64,000 bases of DNA from Iris pallida (Eukaryota > Streptophyta > Magnoliopsida > Asparagales > Iridaceae), in the NCBI GenBank assembly GCA_029216955.1, contig JANAVB010002199.1:15066523-15130522 (forward strand), written 5' to 3'. Each line of letters opens with the position of its first letter. Within the stretch, counting starts at the first letter, position 1. The notes below the pieces were generated by a model. The model was not told the origin of the DNA. It did not search any database and saw only the letters and a program-made list of their open reading frames with translations. Both the position numbers and the translations under genes were made by a program. Shown piece by piece: positions 1 to 12,178 of the stretch.

Positions 1-686
1 ATGGTTCCATGGTTATCTTACCGTATATCCTCGTAATGTTATATTTCTCCAGTTTTACTATATATTATTATCTTCTGTGCTAATTGTTGGTTTTAGTTCC
101 TAAGTGAAGCTTCCTTGTGGCACTTGCTCTTTCTGGGATCTGACCCAGCTGGTTTTGTATGGCCAGATACCGGAGCAGCACCAGAGGATCTACCGACTTT
201 TCAGCCACATGGTGACCACTAGACGGAATTCTGGCAACGAGTGGGTTATTTTTGGCTCTCCCACTCTATTGTAAAATTATTCTTTTGAGGCGCTTAGCCG
301 CCGAGCAAGTGTTAGCTCGTGTATATTTTTACTTACTGTCTGCCTACGGGCTGTAACATGATTGGCAACCTAGGGTTGATCATGTATGACTAAACTCTTG
401 CTAGTCCTCATATTTTGTAACGACTAGATTCATGATCAGCTGAATATGTAATGTTTGGGATACCTTACTATTGTATATTTGGTGATCTTACATCTTGTAA
501 TATTCACTTATTTGCTTGTGATTGAGACACTAGGCTTGTTATTGACCATAGGAGACTGATGGCTTGTAGATAAACCCTCATATATCTAGACAGCCGTGAC
601 CGTATAGTAGAGTGGATCCCATTTCATTATACGTAGCTGGCTATGTCTGCCCCCGCTCTCCAGTATTCTGGTTCTGGGGCATGACA
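1..686 (+). mobile_element. 3' tail of a Ty3/Gypsy LTR (family B), truncated by window start
   Basis: The segment ends in CTGGGGCATGACA. It is the reverse complement, with substitutions, of the left part of the minus-strand LTRs at 17169, 39137 and 56956, which begin TGTCACGCCCCAGAACC. After it, the protease reading frame of the surrounding Tekay-type element resumes at 687. The copy is therefore inserted just upstream of the protease active site. Whether it is a solo LTR or a full element lies outside the window, and its left TSD cannot be checked. Confidence 0.8.
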
Positions 687-1879
687 CGTCATCACAGGTC
701 ATGTTTATTTGCATACTTTTCTAGCTCTATGCTTGTTTGATTCTGGTGCATCTCATAGCTTCCTGTCATTAGAGTTTATGCATAAATACCACTTAGTAGC
801 TACACCTACCGAGGAGATGAGTAGAGTAATGACGGGAGGCGGACCAGTGCCCATTAGAGCTATCTATAGATGCTCTATTACTATAGCCGGGAGAGAGTTT
901 AGGGGACATTTTTTTATGATGCCACTCCCCGGGTATGATATCATATTGGGGATGGACTGGCTTAGCTATGCCCATGCAGCTATAGACTGTCATGAGGGTA
1001 GTATTCTGTTCAGTCCCCCAGGCACGGCACCATTCAGTGTCAGGAGGACAGGGCCGGAGATCATCCTAGAGCCGAACTGTTGTGCGACAGTTGGGGAGAT
1101 AGCACCGCCACACCCTATTATTAGAGAGTTTATGGATGTATTCCCAGAGGATCTTCCAGGACTTTCGCCTGACAGAGATGTGGAGTTCACTATAGATTTA
1201 GTACCGGGTTCATCACCAGTATCCCGGGCTTGCTATAGAGTGAACCCCAAGGAGGCCGTAGAGATGAAGGAGCAGATTGATGACCTGTTGAAAAAGGGTT
1301 TCATTCGATCTAGTGCTTCTCCATGGGGAGCGTCAGTGCGCTTTGTGCCTAAGAAGGATGGTACAGTTTGGTTGTGCATTGACTACCGGGCGTTGAATAC
1401 CATCACCATTAAGAACAAATATCCTCTGCCCAGGATAGATAATTTGTTCGACCAGTTGAGTGGGGCGAAAGTATTTTCCAGGATAGACTTGAGATCCGGT
1501 TACCACCAGGTGAAGGTCATGGCTGCAGACATCCAGAAGACGGCATTCAACACAAAGTACGGACAGTACGAGTTTCTGGTGATGCCATTTGGTCTCACAA
1601 ATGCGCCAGCTATCTTTATGAATTTGATGAATAAGACATTTTATCAGTATCTGGATAAGTTCGTCGTTGTATTTATCGACGACATCCTGATATACTCAAA
1701 GACGCCGGAGCAGCATGCAGAGCACTTGCGGACAGTTTTGGAGATTCTGAGACAGGAGAGATTGTATGCCAAATTGTCGAAGTGCGAGTTCTTTTTAGAC
1801 CGAGTGGAGTTTCTCGGCCATGTAGTTACTGGAGAGGGGATCTCGGTGGATCCCAGGAAGATTGCTGCCGTTGAGACAT
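687..1879 (+). pseudogene. Gypsy pol, 5' part: aspartic protease and reverse transcriptase
   Basis: The frame is open across this segment, and the first Met is at 709. The protease active site LFDSGASHS is near the start. A linker follows, with the [15 protein letters not shown] stretch that precedes RT in Ty3/Gypsy pol. RT motifs then appear in order: [39 protein letters not shown], and the catalytic [10 protein letters not shown] with both aspartates. The sequence stops being RT at 1879, at the edge of a solo LTR. The same frame resumes at 5261, because the insertion plus its 5 bp TSD (3381 bp) is a multiple of three. [12 protein letters not shown] has Trp where relatives usually have Arg, as a C-to-T change would give. 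Confidence 0.93.
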
Positions 1880-2325
1880 TGTAAGCCCCTATTTTTCAAA
1901 TTTTAGTTAAATTAGTGTTAATTAATTTTTAATGTCATTTATAGCCTTAAAATAATTATTAGGATTTTTTCTAGAATTTTTAAATAATTTTTAAATGAGT
2001 TTTTAATACTAATATATTATTTTGCAATTTATTTAAATGTTTAATATCATTTTGCAATTATTAGAATTGTTTTAATATTATTTTGCAATTTGTTAAATTG
2101 TTAATATAAGCAGTTTGCAAATTATGATTTGTTTGTGCAAATTAGTATTTGCATTACTTAAGTTTTTGGACCTAACTGTAAATCCTAAACTACCAGGGAC
2201 CTAAGTGTAAACCCTACCCCCCCCTCCCCCCACGATCGGGCTCACCCACCCCCGACGACTGCCACGCCGACGGCGACCCGCGTTTTTTCGGCCAGCGCAC
2301 AGCCCCCCGACCGACCTAAGTCTTC

Positions 2326-2333
2326 TATAAAAA
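2326..2333 (+). promoter_or_regulatory. Putative LTR TATA box
   Basis: TATAAAAA follows a GC-rich stretch and precedes a C-rich leader containing AAACCCTAA words. The 3' LTR has a matching TATAAAA at 8003-8009 in the same context. The position fits the U3/R boundary of this LTR family. This is an inference with no transcript evidence. Confidence 0.5.
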
Positions 2334-2883
2334 CTCCCCTTCTCTCCCCGGACCAAACCCTAACCCTAAATTCTCCCCACGACCACCCCAACCCCCCTTT
2401 CTTCCCCGACGAACCAAACCCTAACCCTAACTCCGGCGATCCCCTACGCCACCCCCACAGCGACAAACACCCTCATCCACCACCACCATTCGACGCGCCG
2501 CACCAAGCCGAGCCCAACGCCACCCGAGCGCCACTGCGACGTCGCCTCAGCCGCCGTCCAGCACGATCGAATCCCCCCCGAAGACGGACACGTAGGTAAC
2601 ATGACTCGAATCGTGTCGTGCGTGTCTCGTTTTCACGCACGAGACTCGCCAGGACACGACGAACCTAACGCTGTGCTTGGACACGCGTTTCATGACTTGT
2701 ACGTGTCGTGCATAGCACATACATGTAGACTCTGTGTCCCAAACAGTTAGGATACAGAGTTTATTTCTCGGGTTATTATTATTTTTAACTGAAACATAAA
2801 TAAAATAAACAAAAACCTAACCCCTAACACAAGCCATGGGCTGACCCCCTGGCCAGCCCGACCCGAGTTAAAACCCGACCCAA

Positions 2884-3150
2884 GTGGGCCGAGTTCGAGC
2901 CCCCCCCCCCCCCCCCCCCCCTCTCTCTTCTTTTGCTGTTTCTTTTTCTTTTTCTTTTCCTTTTTCTTTTTTCTATATATATATATTAGTATATATATAT
3001 TTTATATACTGTATTTTGACAGTATATTATATATGTATATATAATTTTATAATTAGTAAACTTTTATATATATATATATTTATATGTATTTATGTACATA
3101 TATGTATATATGTATATATTTTCTTGTATATATTTTTATAGTTAGTAAAT

Positions 3151-3247
<97 letters not shown>

Positions 3248-3430
3248 GTATATATTTTCATGTGTATATATATTATATTATTTACACTTTATAATAAGTG
3301 TTTCCTTATATATATATATATATTTGTATATATATATATATATATATATACTTTATAAATTAAGTATTTTCCTTATACATAGATATATGTACTTTTTACA
3401 TACATATGTATATATTCACTCTGTATAAAT
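2884..3430. repeat. Poly-C, CT/T-rich and (TA)n simple repeats in solo LTR
   Basis: A run of about 20 C is followed by pyrimidine-rich sequence and a (TA)n array, longest at about 3151-3240. Apparent open frames here (YIYIYI repeats) are simple-sequence artefacts. The 3' LTR carries much longer (TA)n arrays in the same place, at 8646-8715, 8952-9075, 9137-9246 and 9325-9412. Confidence 0.9.
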
Positions 3431-5260
3431 TTTACCTTATTAAAATATTAATTTTTGCACTTTTTACCAAATTGTATTTTTGTGTATTTAAATTACTGCA
3501 ACCATTTGGTGTCCAAGCCTAGCATGGGTTTTTGGGCCCAAATGTATTTTCACACATTCAAGACCTGTACAAGTCATATTGGACTTGATTCATGGCCTTG
3601 GGTCCTGTATTTGAACTTTGGTTCAAATTATATACATGGACAAAATACGCAGATAATAAATTATTTAATTTTAATTGTGTGCAATGCTGTTTTTAGATTT
3701 CTAAAAATACTTAATGTACTTCTAAAATTCTAGAAAAATAGTATTTAGATACTATGTTAAGTTAGCTAATTTAGTATAATTTTTATAGTATTTAAATTAC
3801 TGTTTTGCCACTAGTTTGACATATGAAACCAAAACTCATTTTTTGTATACTTAGGAAAACTGATTTTTATAAAATACTTGTACTGGTTAATAAATTCCAG
3901 AAAAATTATAATAAAATTTCTACAATTAGCAAAGATCATTTTGGTACTTTATTTTATGTAAAACTAAGCTTTTTGTCTATCTCAAAAATTGTTAAAACTC
4001 AATGATCATTTGATTTATTTATTGATTAATTACGACTTGTAACTTTTTTTGCTATTTTGAGTTTTAACCGTGTTGAACCCCACCCCTCACTAGTGTAAAG
4101 ACCCTAGAAAGTTAGTTAAAGTAGTGTGTCACCCCACATTGGTCTCCTATACAAAAGTCATCATTTTGGCTAGGTACCCAGTTACAAGTCGTGTCGCACC
4201 AATTAGTGTCTTAGCGTTTTTAGCTTAGTGTAAAAACTAAGTTATTGTATTTATTTCTACAGTAACGAGTTACCGGACATCCATAGCACTTATATCGCAG
4301 CTTGTTTTGCTTTGCTAGAGGCAAGTACTTTCTACAAACTTTACATATTGTCACATAAGTGAACTGCCAATCCAACCATGTTAAATGCTGATCCTTGGGG
4401 TAGCAAGTTAAAATGTCATATGTTGTACTTTCCATTACTACCATGCTTAGAACAGTCTTGATGTATCTCTCATATGATTAGAATATGGGTTATGGGAAAA
4501 CTGATAGTAGTGTACGTGATCATGACCCCCCTATAGTAGCGAGCGAGGTCGCATTTTATATGCATACCTTGCCGCAGGCCATTATCCCGCATTTCTGTAC
4601 GGATGTACACCTATGCTTGTTAACTTGTACGTATGTACATTTCATTTACATGTACCACAGTACATTGTACATCTATTGACCGATCACGTACTTGCTACAG
4701 TTTTAAACATTACATATACATATGTCTCTATGACATATGTGTCCTTGCCATGATAGACTATGTGATGCCATGCTTTCCAGTTATTCCTCTTATGTTCATT
4801 TTCATGTTTCATATGCTAGTTTGCTAGATTCAGTACTTGCTCCCGTCCTGACAGGATAACGTTGTAGGTGTCCTTACTGAGGAGGAGTTACTCTGCGATA
4901 CATATTATGGAGATACTGCCGAGGACCCGGCTTTGCCATACGAGGATGTTCCTGCGGGGAGACTCGTCTAGTTTGCTTAGCTGTTTGGGATATTTAGTGT
5001 AGTCATGTATTAGGCTACATATTTTGTAACTGGACATGTATCCAGTTTTATATTTCAGATCACTTGTACTTTGGACTTATTTCTATATGAGACGACTTTT
5101 GTGTTTGGAGCATTTATGACTTTTATTCACTTATAGAACTGTTAGCACATTTAGTCTTATATTGTTGTCTTTATAACAGCTTACTACATTTTATCTCAAG
5201 CGTAGGCTGGGCATGGCTCGGCCTGGCCCAACAATTTGGGTAGCGGGTCGTGACAGACAT

Positions 5261-7410
5261 GGAAGGCTCCGACGTCAGTTTCAGAGATCAGGAGCTTTTT
5301 GGGTTTAGCCGGCTATTATAGGAAGTTCGTCCAGGACTTTGCTAGGATAGCTGAACCCATGACAAAGCTGACGCGGAAGGATGCAGAGTACATCTGGTCA
5401 GAGGACTGCCAGGCAGCATTTGAGGAGCTGAAGAGGAGGCTGACGACCGCTCCAGTTCTGACATTACCTTCAGGATCTGGAGGTTTCACCATATACAGCG
5501 ATGCTTCGGGAAAGGGGCTAGGATGTGTCCTACAGCAGCATGGGAAAGTGATTGCTTATGCATCTAGGCAATTACAGACTCATGAGCAGAACTATCCTAT
5601 CCATGACCTAGAGTTAGCTGCGGTGATCTTTGCACTCAAGTTATGAAAATATTACTTATACGGAGAGCGTGTGGAAATCTTTACTGACCACAAGAGCTTG
5701 AAGTATGTGTTCACGCAGAAAGAGCTGAACATGAGGCAAAGACGATAGTTGGAGTTAATGAAGGACTTCGACATCGATTTACAGTATCACCCCGGGAAGG
5801 CAAATGTGGTGGCGGATGCGCTGAGCAGGCATCCGATGGCATGGTATCTGATGATAGATCGGCATTTGCGGGAAGATCTGGAGAAGCTCGGTATCGAGAT
5901 AGTTCGGCCAGGATCAGTGATACAGATGATGGCGCTTGACATTCAGTCAGGTTTGATGGAGCAGATCAGGGAGGCACAGTCTACAGATGAGAGCCTTCGC
6001 AGACTTCGAGTCCAGGCTTTAGCTGGATTGCTGGATGACTTCACCGTAGCAGAGGATGGATCCTTGAGGCATGGCAGCCGATTGTGCGTACCGAAGGGAG
6101 AGCTGATAGAGGCAGTCTTGCAGGAGGCACACCGATCGAGATATTCTATTCACCCTGGTGCTAACAAGATGTACCGTGACTTGCGAGAACATCTTTGGTG
6201 GCACGGGATGAAGAGAGATGTATCACGTTTCATTTTGAGATGCCTAATTTGCCAGCAGGTCAAGGCGGAGCGCCAGAGGCCAGCTGGTCTATTGCAGTCG
6301 TTACCCATTCCCGAGTGGAAGTGGGAACACATTACGATGGACTTCGTCTCAGGGATTCCTCGTTCCCAAGGAAAAAAGGATGCCATTTGGGTCATCGTAG
6401 ACAGGCTGACGAAGTGTGCGCACTTCATACCCTTCAAGGTGGGGCTTTCTACCGAGAAGTTGGCGGAGCTATACATACAGCAGATAGTTCGCTTGCACGG
6501 AGTACCAGTGAGCATCGTGTCGGACAGAGACAGCAGATTCACGTCCCACTACTGGAGGAGCTTGCAGGAGGAGTTGGGCAGTCGGCTCAAGTTCAGTACG
6601 GCGTACCACCCGCAGACAGATGGACAGTCCGAGAGGACGATACAGACGCTAGAGGACATGCTGAGGACTTGTGTGCTGGACTTTGGTGGATCATGGGAGA
6701 GCCATATGCACTTGGTAGAGTTTTCATACAACAACAGCTACCAAGCCAGCATCGGTATGTCTCCTTTCGAGGCACTATATGGACGACGATACCGTACACC
6801 GCTCTTTTAGGATGATGTTGGGGACAGAGTTATGCTTGGGCCAGAGATGATCACGGATGCAGCAGAGAAGGTTAGGATGAGCAAAGACAGGCTCAGAGTA
6901 GCTCAGGACAGGCATAAACACTGGGACGATGCTAGTCGCAGACCGATGGAGTTCGCTGACGGAGATATGGTGCTAGTGAAGATATTACCTACTAGAGGGA
7001 CGATCCGGTTCGGACGAGGAGGCAAGTTGAGCCCCAGATACATCGGGCCGTTCGAGATACTTAGCAGGATCGGAGAGGTAGCTTACCGGGTTGCACTTCC
7101 ACCCAATCTAGCAGGAGTTCACGATGTCTTTCACGTATCTCAGCTGAGGAGATATGTTCCGGACCCCAGCCATGTGCTAGATCATTCAGAGTTGGAGATC
7201 GGACCGAGCCTTGCAATTTCTGAGCAGCCCATGGAGATATTAGACAGGAGGGAGAAGAGGCTGAGGAACAAGGTTATACCCTTAGTACGAGTAGCTTGGA
7301 GCCGTCACTCTCCGGATGAATCTACTTGGGAGAGGGAGTCTGACATGAAGGAGAGATATCCTTACTTGTTCGGCCCAACCGCTGCGAGGGAACCACCCGT
7401 TCCCGCTTGA
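5261..7410 (+). pseudogene. Gypsy pol, 3' part: RT end, RNase H, integrase, chromodomain
   Basis: This continues the RT frame directly after the solo LTR with [12 protein letters not shown]. RNase H follows ([36 protein letters not shown]). The integrase zinc-binding H-H-C-C is at about 6130-6260 (HRSRYSIHPG, CLICQQVK). The catalytic core has the D, D, E residues at MDFVSGIP, VSDRDSRF and GQSERTIQTLEDM. The C-terminal part ends in a degenerate chromodomain (VAWSRHSPDESTWE). Three stops interrupt the frame: TGA at 5644, TAG at 5746 and TAG at 6808. Each stands where relatives have Trp (LW-KYYLY, RRW-LEL, FW-DDVGDR). The final stop is at 7408-7410. The copy is otherwise well preserved. Confidence 0.93.
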
Positions 7411-7517
7411 TACCCTAGAGGTTAGTTTCGATCATAGCCTTAGTCATTTGTTGCATTGCTTGCTATGTTAGAAAATTGTAGGGTCTTCAAATCCTTGTGA
7501 ATTTCGAGGACGAAATT

Positions 7518-7535
7518 TTTCAAGGAGGGAAGACT
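7518..7535 (+). other. Polypurine tract before 3' LTR
   Basis: TTCAAGGAGGGAAGACT lies directly before the LTR start TGTCAGCCCC at 7536, and the region just upstream contains GAGGACGAAATTTTTC. The purine run is the expected primer for plus-strand synthesis. The same arrangement occurs on the minus strand at about 12179-12215 and shows that the nested element there runs the other way. Confidence 0.8.
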
Positions 7536-8647
7536 TGTCAGCCCCTGTTTTTCAAAATTTAATTTAATTAGTGTTAATTAGTTGCTAATGACCTATTTAG
7601 CTTTAAAATAATTTATAGTAATTATTAGAATTTTTTCTAAAATTTTTTAAATGATTTTTAGTTAATTTTTAAATCAAATATATCATTTTGTAATTTATTA
7701 AGTTGTTTTAATATCAAATTGTAATTATTTTAATTATTTTAATTAATGTTTGTAAAATTTGAATTGTCTGTGCAAATTAGTTTTTGCACAGAGCAACAGC
7801 GGGGTTGTTTTTGCAAATTGGAATTTGTATTTATACAAGGCGGTGGGCTTTTATGTAATACCCCAAACTCCGAGGGGCTTTCTGCAAAACCCTAAACCTA
7901 ACTGCCCCCGACGACCGCGCGCTGTCGTCGTCTCCGGCAAACCCTCACCGTAACCCTAACCCTAATCCTAATTCGAACCCTAATTCCACCGCCCTATAGT
8001 CCTATAAAACTACCTCGACCCCCGAAACCCAAACCCTACTTCGTTTCGACCCCCACGACCACCGTCTCCCCCATTTCCCTTCGCCTGAACCCTAACTCTG
8101 GCCACACCTACCGCCACCTCCACAGCAACCATCACCACCATAGATCACCACCACCGAGTTCGCCCTATCGAGACGAGCACAGCGCCACCCAAGCGCCACG
8201 CCGACGACGTTTCCTCCGCCGTCCAGTGCCCTCGACTTCCACCCAGACGCCGAACACGTAAGTAACAGACCCGAGTTCGTGTCGTGCGTGTCTCGAACTC
8301 ACGCGTAGCGTTCGCCTGGACACGAGCAACCTAGTGGTGAGTCTGGACACGTAAGACTCGACTCGTGCGTGTCGTGCATAACGCGGACACGAGACTCGTG
8401 TGTCCTTAACTGTCAGGACACAGAGACTAAGGGTTGGCGGGTTTAGATTCGTGCTATTGGGTTTAAACCCATTAACCTAAATCTAACCTAAAACTAACCC
8501 GAACCTAACCCCTAACAGATGACTCGGGCTGACCCCCTGGCCAGCCCGACTGCACCTAGAACCCGACCCCCCTGGACCGAGTTCGAGCCCCCCCTTCTTC
8601 TTTGTTTTGTTTTCTTTTTGTTTTATTTTATTATTTATGTATATATG

Positions 8648-8712
<65 letters not shown>

Positions 8713-8714
<2 letters not shown>

Positions 8715-8926
8715 TGTTATATATGTATATATACAGTATTTGTATATGTATATATATATTTTATATTTAGTATTTTATTATATAAGTGTATATATATATA
8801 AAATATATATATAGTATTTTATTATTATATTTAGTATTTTATTATATAAGTGTATATATATATAAAATACTAATATAAAATATATATATACATATACAAA
8901 TACTGTATATATACATATATAACAGT
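8713..8926. repeat. Inverted duplication in AT-rich part of 3' LTR
   Basis: About 65 bp beginning ACTGTTATATATGTATA (8713 onward) reappears as its reverse complement ending TATACATATATAACAGT at 8926. The arms are separated by about 80 bp of AT-rich spacer. (TA)n arrays flank both arms. The solo LTR at 1880 lacks this structure, so it arose in this copy or lineage, probably through replication slippage or fork inversion at TA repeats. Confidence 0.75.
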
Positions 8927-8954
8927 ATATATATATAATAATATATATACATAA

Positions 8955-9077
<123 letters not shown>

Positions 9078-9132
9078 TTTATGTGTATATATATTATTAT
9101 ATATATACTGTTGTATATATGTATACAATATT

Positions 9133-9248
<116 letters not shown>

Positions 9249-9323
9249 TAGTATTTTTATATGTATATATGTATATCTATTATATATATCCTTATATTTT
9301 TTTTTATATCTATTATATATATC

Positions 9324-9416
<93 letters not shown>

Positions 9417-9594
9417 TCTATATATTTATATGTATATATATTGTTATGACTTGTATATTATAGCACTTTAAGAATATATTTATGTATATAAATTACTGAT
9501 TTTTATTGATTATGACTAATTGATGTCCAAGCCTAGCATGGATTTTTGGGCCCAATTGTGTCTAATACATTCAGAGTCTATACAAGTCATATTG

Positions 9595-12178
9595 TGTCAC
9601 GACCTGCACCCGCTTTTCGGATACGAGACGTGTCCAAGCCAGCCTACGCCGCAGAGTCGGCGGTAGAACGCTGTCAAGCCCGCAAGAAATAACTGCTCAA
9701 AATGTAACATTTGCTGCTCATTCATATTTCTAAATTTATTACAATAGTTACAACATTTATATTTAAAGAAAATACAAGATTTTACAATTAATGAAATTGA
9801 TACAACTGCTATCTATTTCTAGGTTGACTTCAGCATACCCAAGCCTCCCCAATGCTAAGAGTGATCGCGGCTAAACCTAAAAAATATTGGTTTCCAGTCA
9901 GGAATGGAACAAGTACACAAACCGACGACAATGCGAAAATACAATAGAATTAACAAGACATAAAAATAACATATGAGAGATAAAAACTGGAAGATAACTG
10001 ATGACATAGCACGATAGAGAAGTAAACAAGGAAAAACTAATAAAAGACATCTATGTAGGTGGTGTGAAATATCTGTTTCGACATGTGAACGGCTATGGGG
10101 TAAATCAGGCTCACTGCACGTGTCGTGTGCAGCGGCTAGCATTCACGAAAGACACGGGGGATAGTTCTGGGTAGTCCACATGTCTACTAAGATATTTCCC
10201 CTTCCGACTACTCCGTGTGACGAGCGTATCAACAAGCAGCAAGATATATGCATAGACATGAAATGAAAAGACTACTATGAATCAGAAAGCAATGAGAAAG
10301 TGCACTTGCCTGAGGTCCTTAGCTGGAGAAACCAATAATAATATACCACTCAATAAGCCACAATCAGTCAACACATGCAGAAGTCTTCAGATACTGAAAT
10401 AAATAGTACCACCGTTCTCAGAATAGTCAAATTAGCTAGGATTGCCTGTTCTTAAGTCCAATTCTGGACACAGGGGCAAAACGGTAATTTCGGGTAAAAA
10501 CGATGTCCGCCGTTGGACCCGCTTTGCACCGAAAAGTGTGCCAGAGTCAACGGTCTCTAAAGTCGTCAAACTACATGTCTACGGATCCAGTTTTCTGATA
10601 CGAACCCAACCGTATGTCCAAAGTTGGATTCCGGCGGGCCGTGCACAAAATCGCCCGTTGAGTGGAACCGTGGGGTCCGCAAAACGGTAATTTTATCAAT
10701 TGTATCAGAATCGGACCAAACTGGCATACAGGACCAGAAAAACGATACGGTCCTGATGGCACAAGTTTTGTCTCGATCTGACGAGCGTGCACAAAGTAAT
10801 TGGAGAATTTGTAAAGTGCACGATACGGTGAATTTCGACGGATACGCATCAAATTCGTCGCACACACGCGACCAATTTGAATTCTGCCAAAGCCCACACG
10901 ACCACGAAGCCGTTACGCAGCTTACGGTGCACGACCACGTCGTCCAGAATGGTGGGACGCACGTCGTGTGGATGGATTTCTATGTTTTGAAAACAGATTT
11001 TTCGTCAACTTCATCCTAATTTTAAACAGCAATTAATCAACAAGAATTAAATCTAAAAGTAGTGTTTCCATCTTGGTTAGGTTGTCTAGAAGTCCGTTCA
11101 AGCGGTTTTCCAAAACTCGCGATGTTCTGGTCGCAAATCGACCTCAAACCTTGGATGTTGGGGCAGTTTTTAAATCCAGGAAATCGAGTTTTTCCTCGAT
11201 TTTGGGACTCGGTTCTCGACGTGCACGGTGCGAGTTAAATGAATCTACGTGAAGGGATTCAAAGGGGGTAGGGTTGGGTACGTATCGGGGAAAACAATTC
11301 TGGAAATGATCGAACGATCGTGGAGAACCAGTGCCGCGAAGTTGGCCTTCTCCTCGCAGTTGCTGTTCTTGCTGTCGGCACCAGGCCGCACGCTCGATCG
11401 GCTCGGCGGCACTCCGACCGGCCGACGGCCACCCTTGGCGGCGGGGAAAGGTCGCCAGGGCATGGGCGCGGGTATAGCTAGGGTTTCGTGATTTTTAAGA
11501 GATCTGTCGATCTCTCTCTCACGTTTATACTCGAAGTTATAGGCTGTTATCAGCAGCCTGGGTCGGTTTCTGTGATATGCAGGGACCTTGGGTTGGCCCA
11601 TGTACTCTAGGGGGAACGTTCGGGTGTGGCCCCCCCCCTGTGGGCTGCTGGGCTGAAGGCTTGGCTTGGGCTTACTCTCGGGCCGGGCTGCTTCTATTTA
11701 CTTCTTTTATTATTTATTTCTTATATATTCTATTTTACTATAACTAATATGTAATATAAATACTTATGCACTTATATTAATATATATACACGTACACACA
11801 TACGTATGCATATATATATTTATCTATACACGTATACATTTATGTATTTATATATATAAACACATACACGTTTAAACATATATACATATACATATACATT
11901 ATTTATTATAATATCCACTTATATACGTATATTTATATTAACATACACATATATTTAATATATATCTATATATATTCTTACACACATATATTTAATATAC
12001 ATTATACACGTATATATATATGCACACATACACCTTCATATATAATATATTTATTTAATAGAAATAATATAACAAATATTAATAATAATTTCCTCAACAA
12101 CATAATATTGATAATAACAATAATATTAATAATAAAATAATAAAAAATATTTTGAAATTTTCGGGAAGGGGAGCTACA
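9595..12178 (-). repeat. 3' LTR (minus sense) of the LARD-like element
   Basis: This copy is 2584 bp and is not interrupted. Compared with its partner at 15187-20285 it has an extra GC-rich segment at about 11306-11690, which the partner replaces with a short AT-rich junction. Both copies contain a minus-strand frame of about 95-103 codons (starting MLAAAHDTC). It looks like chance conservation of LTR sequence, not a gene. Confidence 0.88.

Larger units (their letters stand above)
1880..5255 (+). mobile_element. Solo LTR, Tekay type (family A), inserted in RT
   Basis: It begins TGTAAGCCCC and ends GGTCGTGACA. It is flanked on both sides by the 5 bp target duplication GACAT (1875-1879 and 5256-5260). 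It aligns end to end with the 3' LTR of the surrounding element (7536 onward, resumed at 20286). The alignment includes the opening AT-rich stretch, the telo-like AAACCCTAA block, the (TA)n tract and the GGTAGCGGRTCGTGACA end. No internal region is present, so this is a solo LTR left by LTR-LTR recombination. Its length is 3376 bp. It has the same orientation as its host and belongs to the same family. Confidence 0.95.

Noticed and set aside
2340..2440. CCCTAACCCTAA words as interstitial telomere
   Set aside because: Only a few AAACCCTAA units in a C-rich LTR leader, repeated in the sister LTR at 7890-8040; not a telomeric array.
6195..6815. 206-codon overlapping frame in the integrase region
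   Set aside because: The main frame holds the full HHCC and DDE integrase; the overlap has no domain.
9855..10142. Minus-strand frame of about 95 codons, repeated at 15423-15734
   Set aside because: It is the same LTR sequence twice, so conservation follows from LTR duplication. No domain is recognisable, and the frame lengths differ because of small changes.
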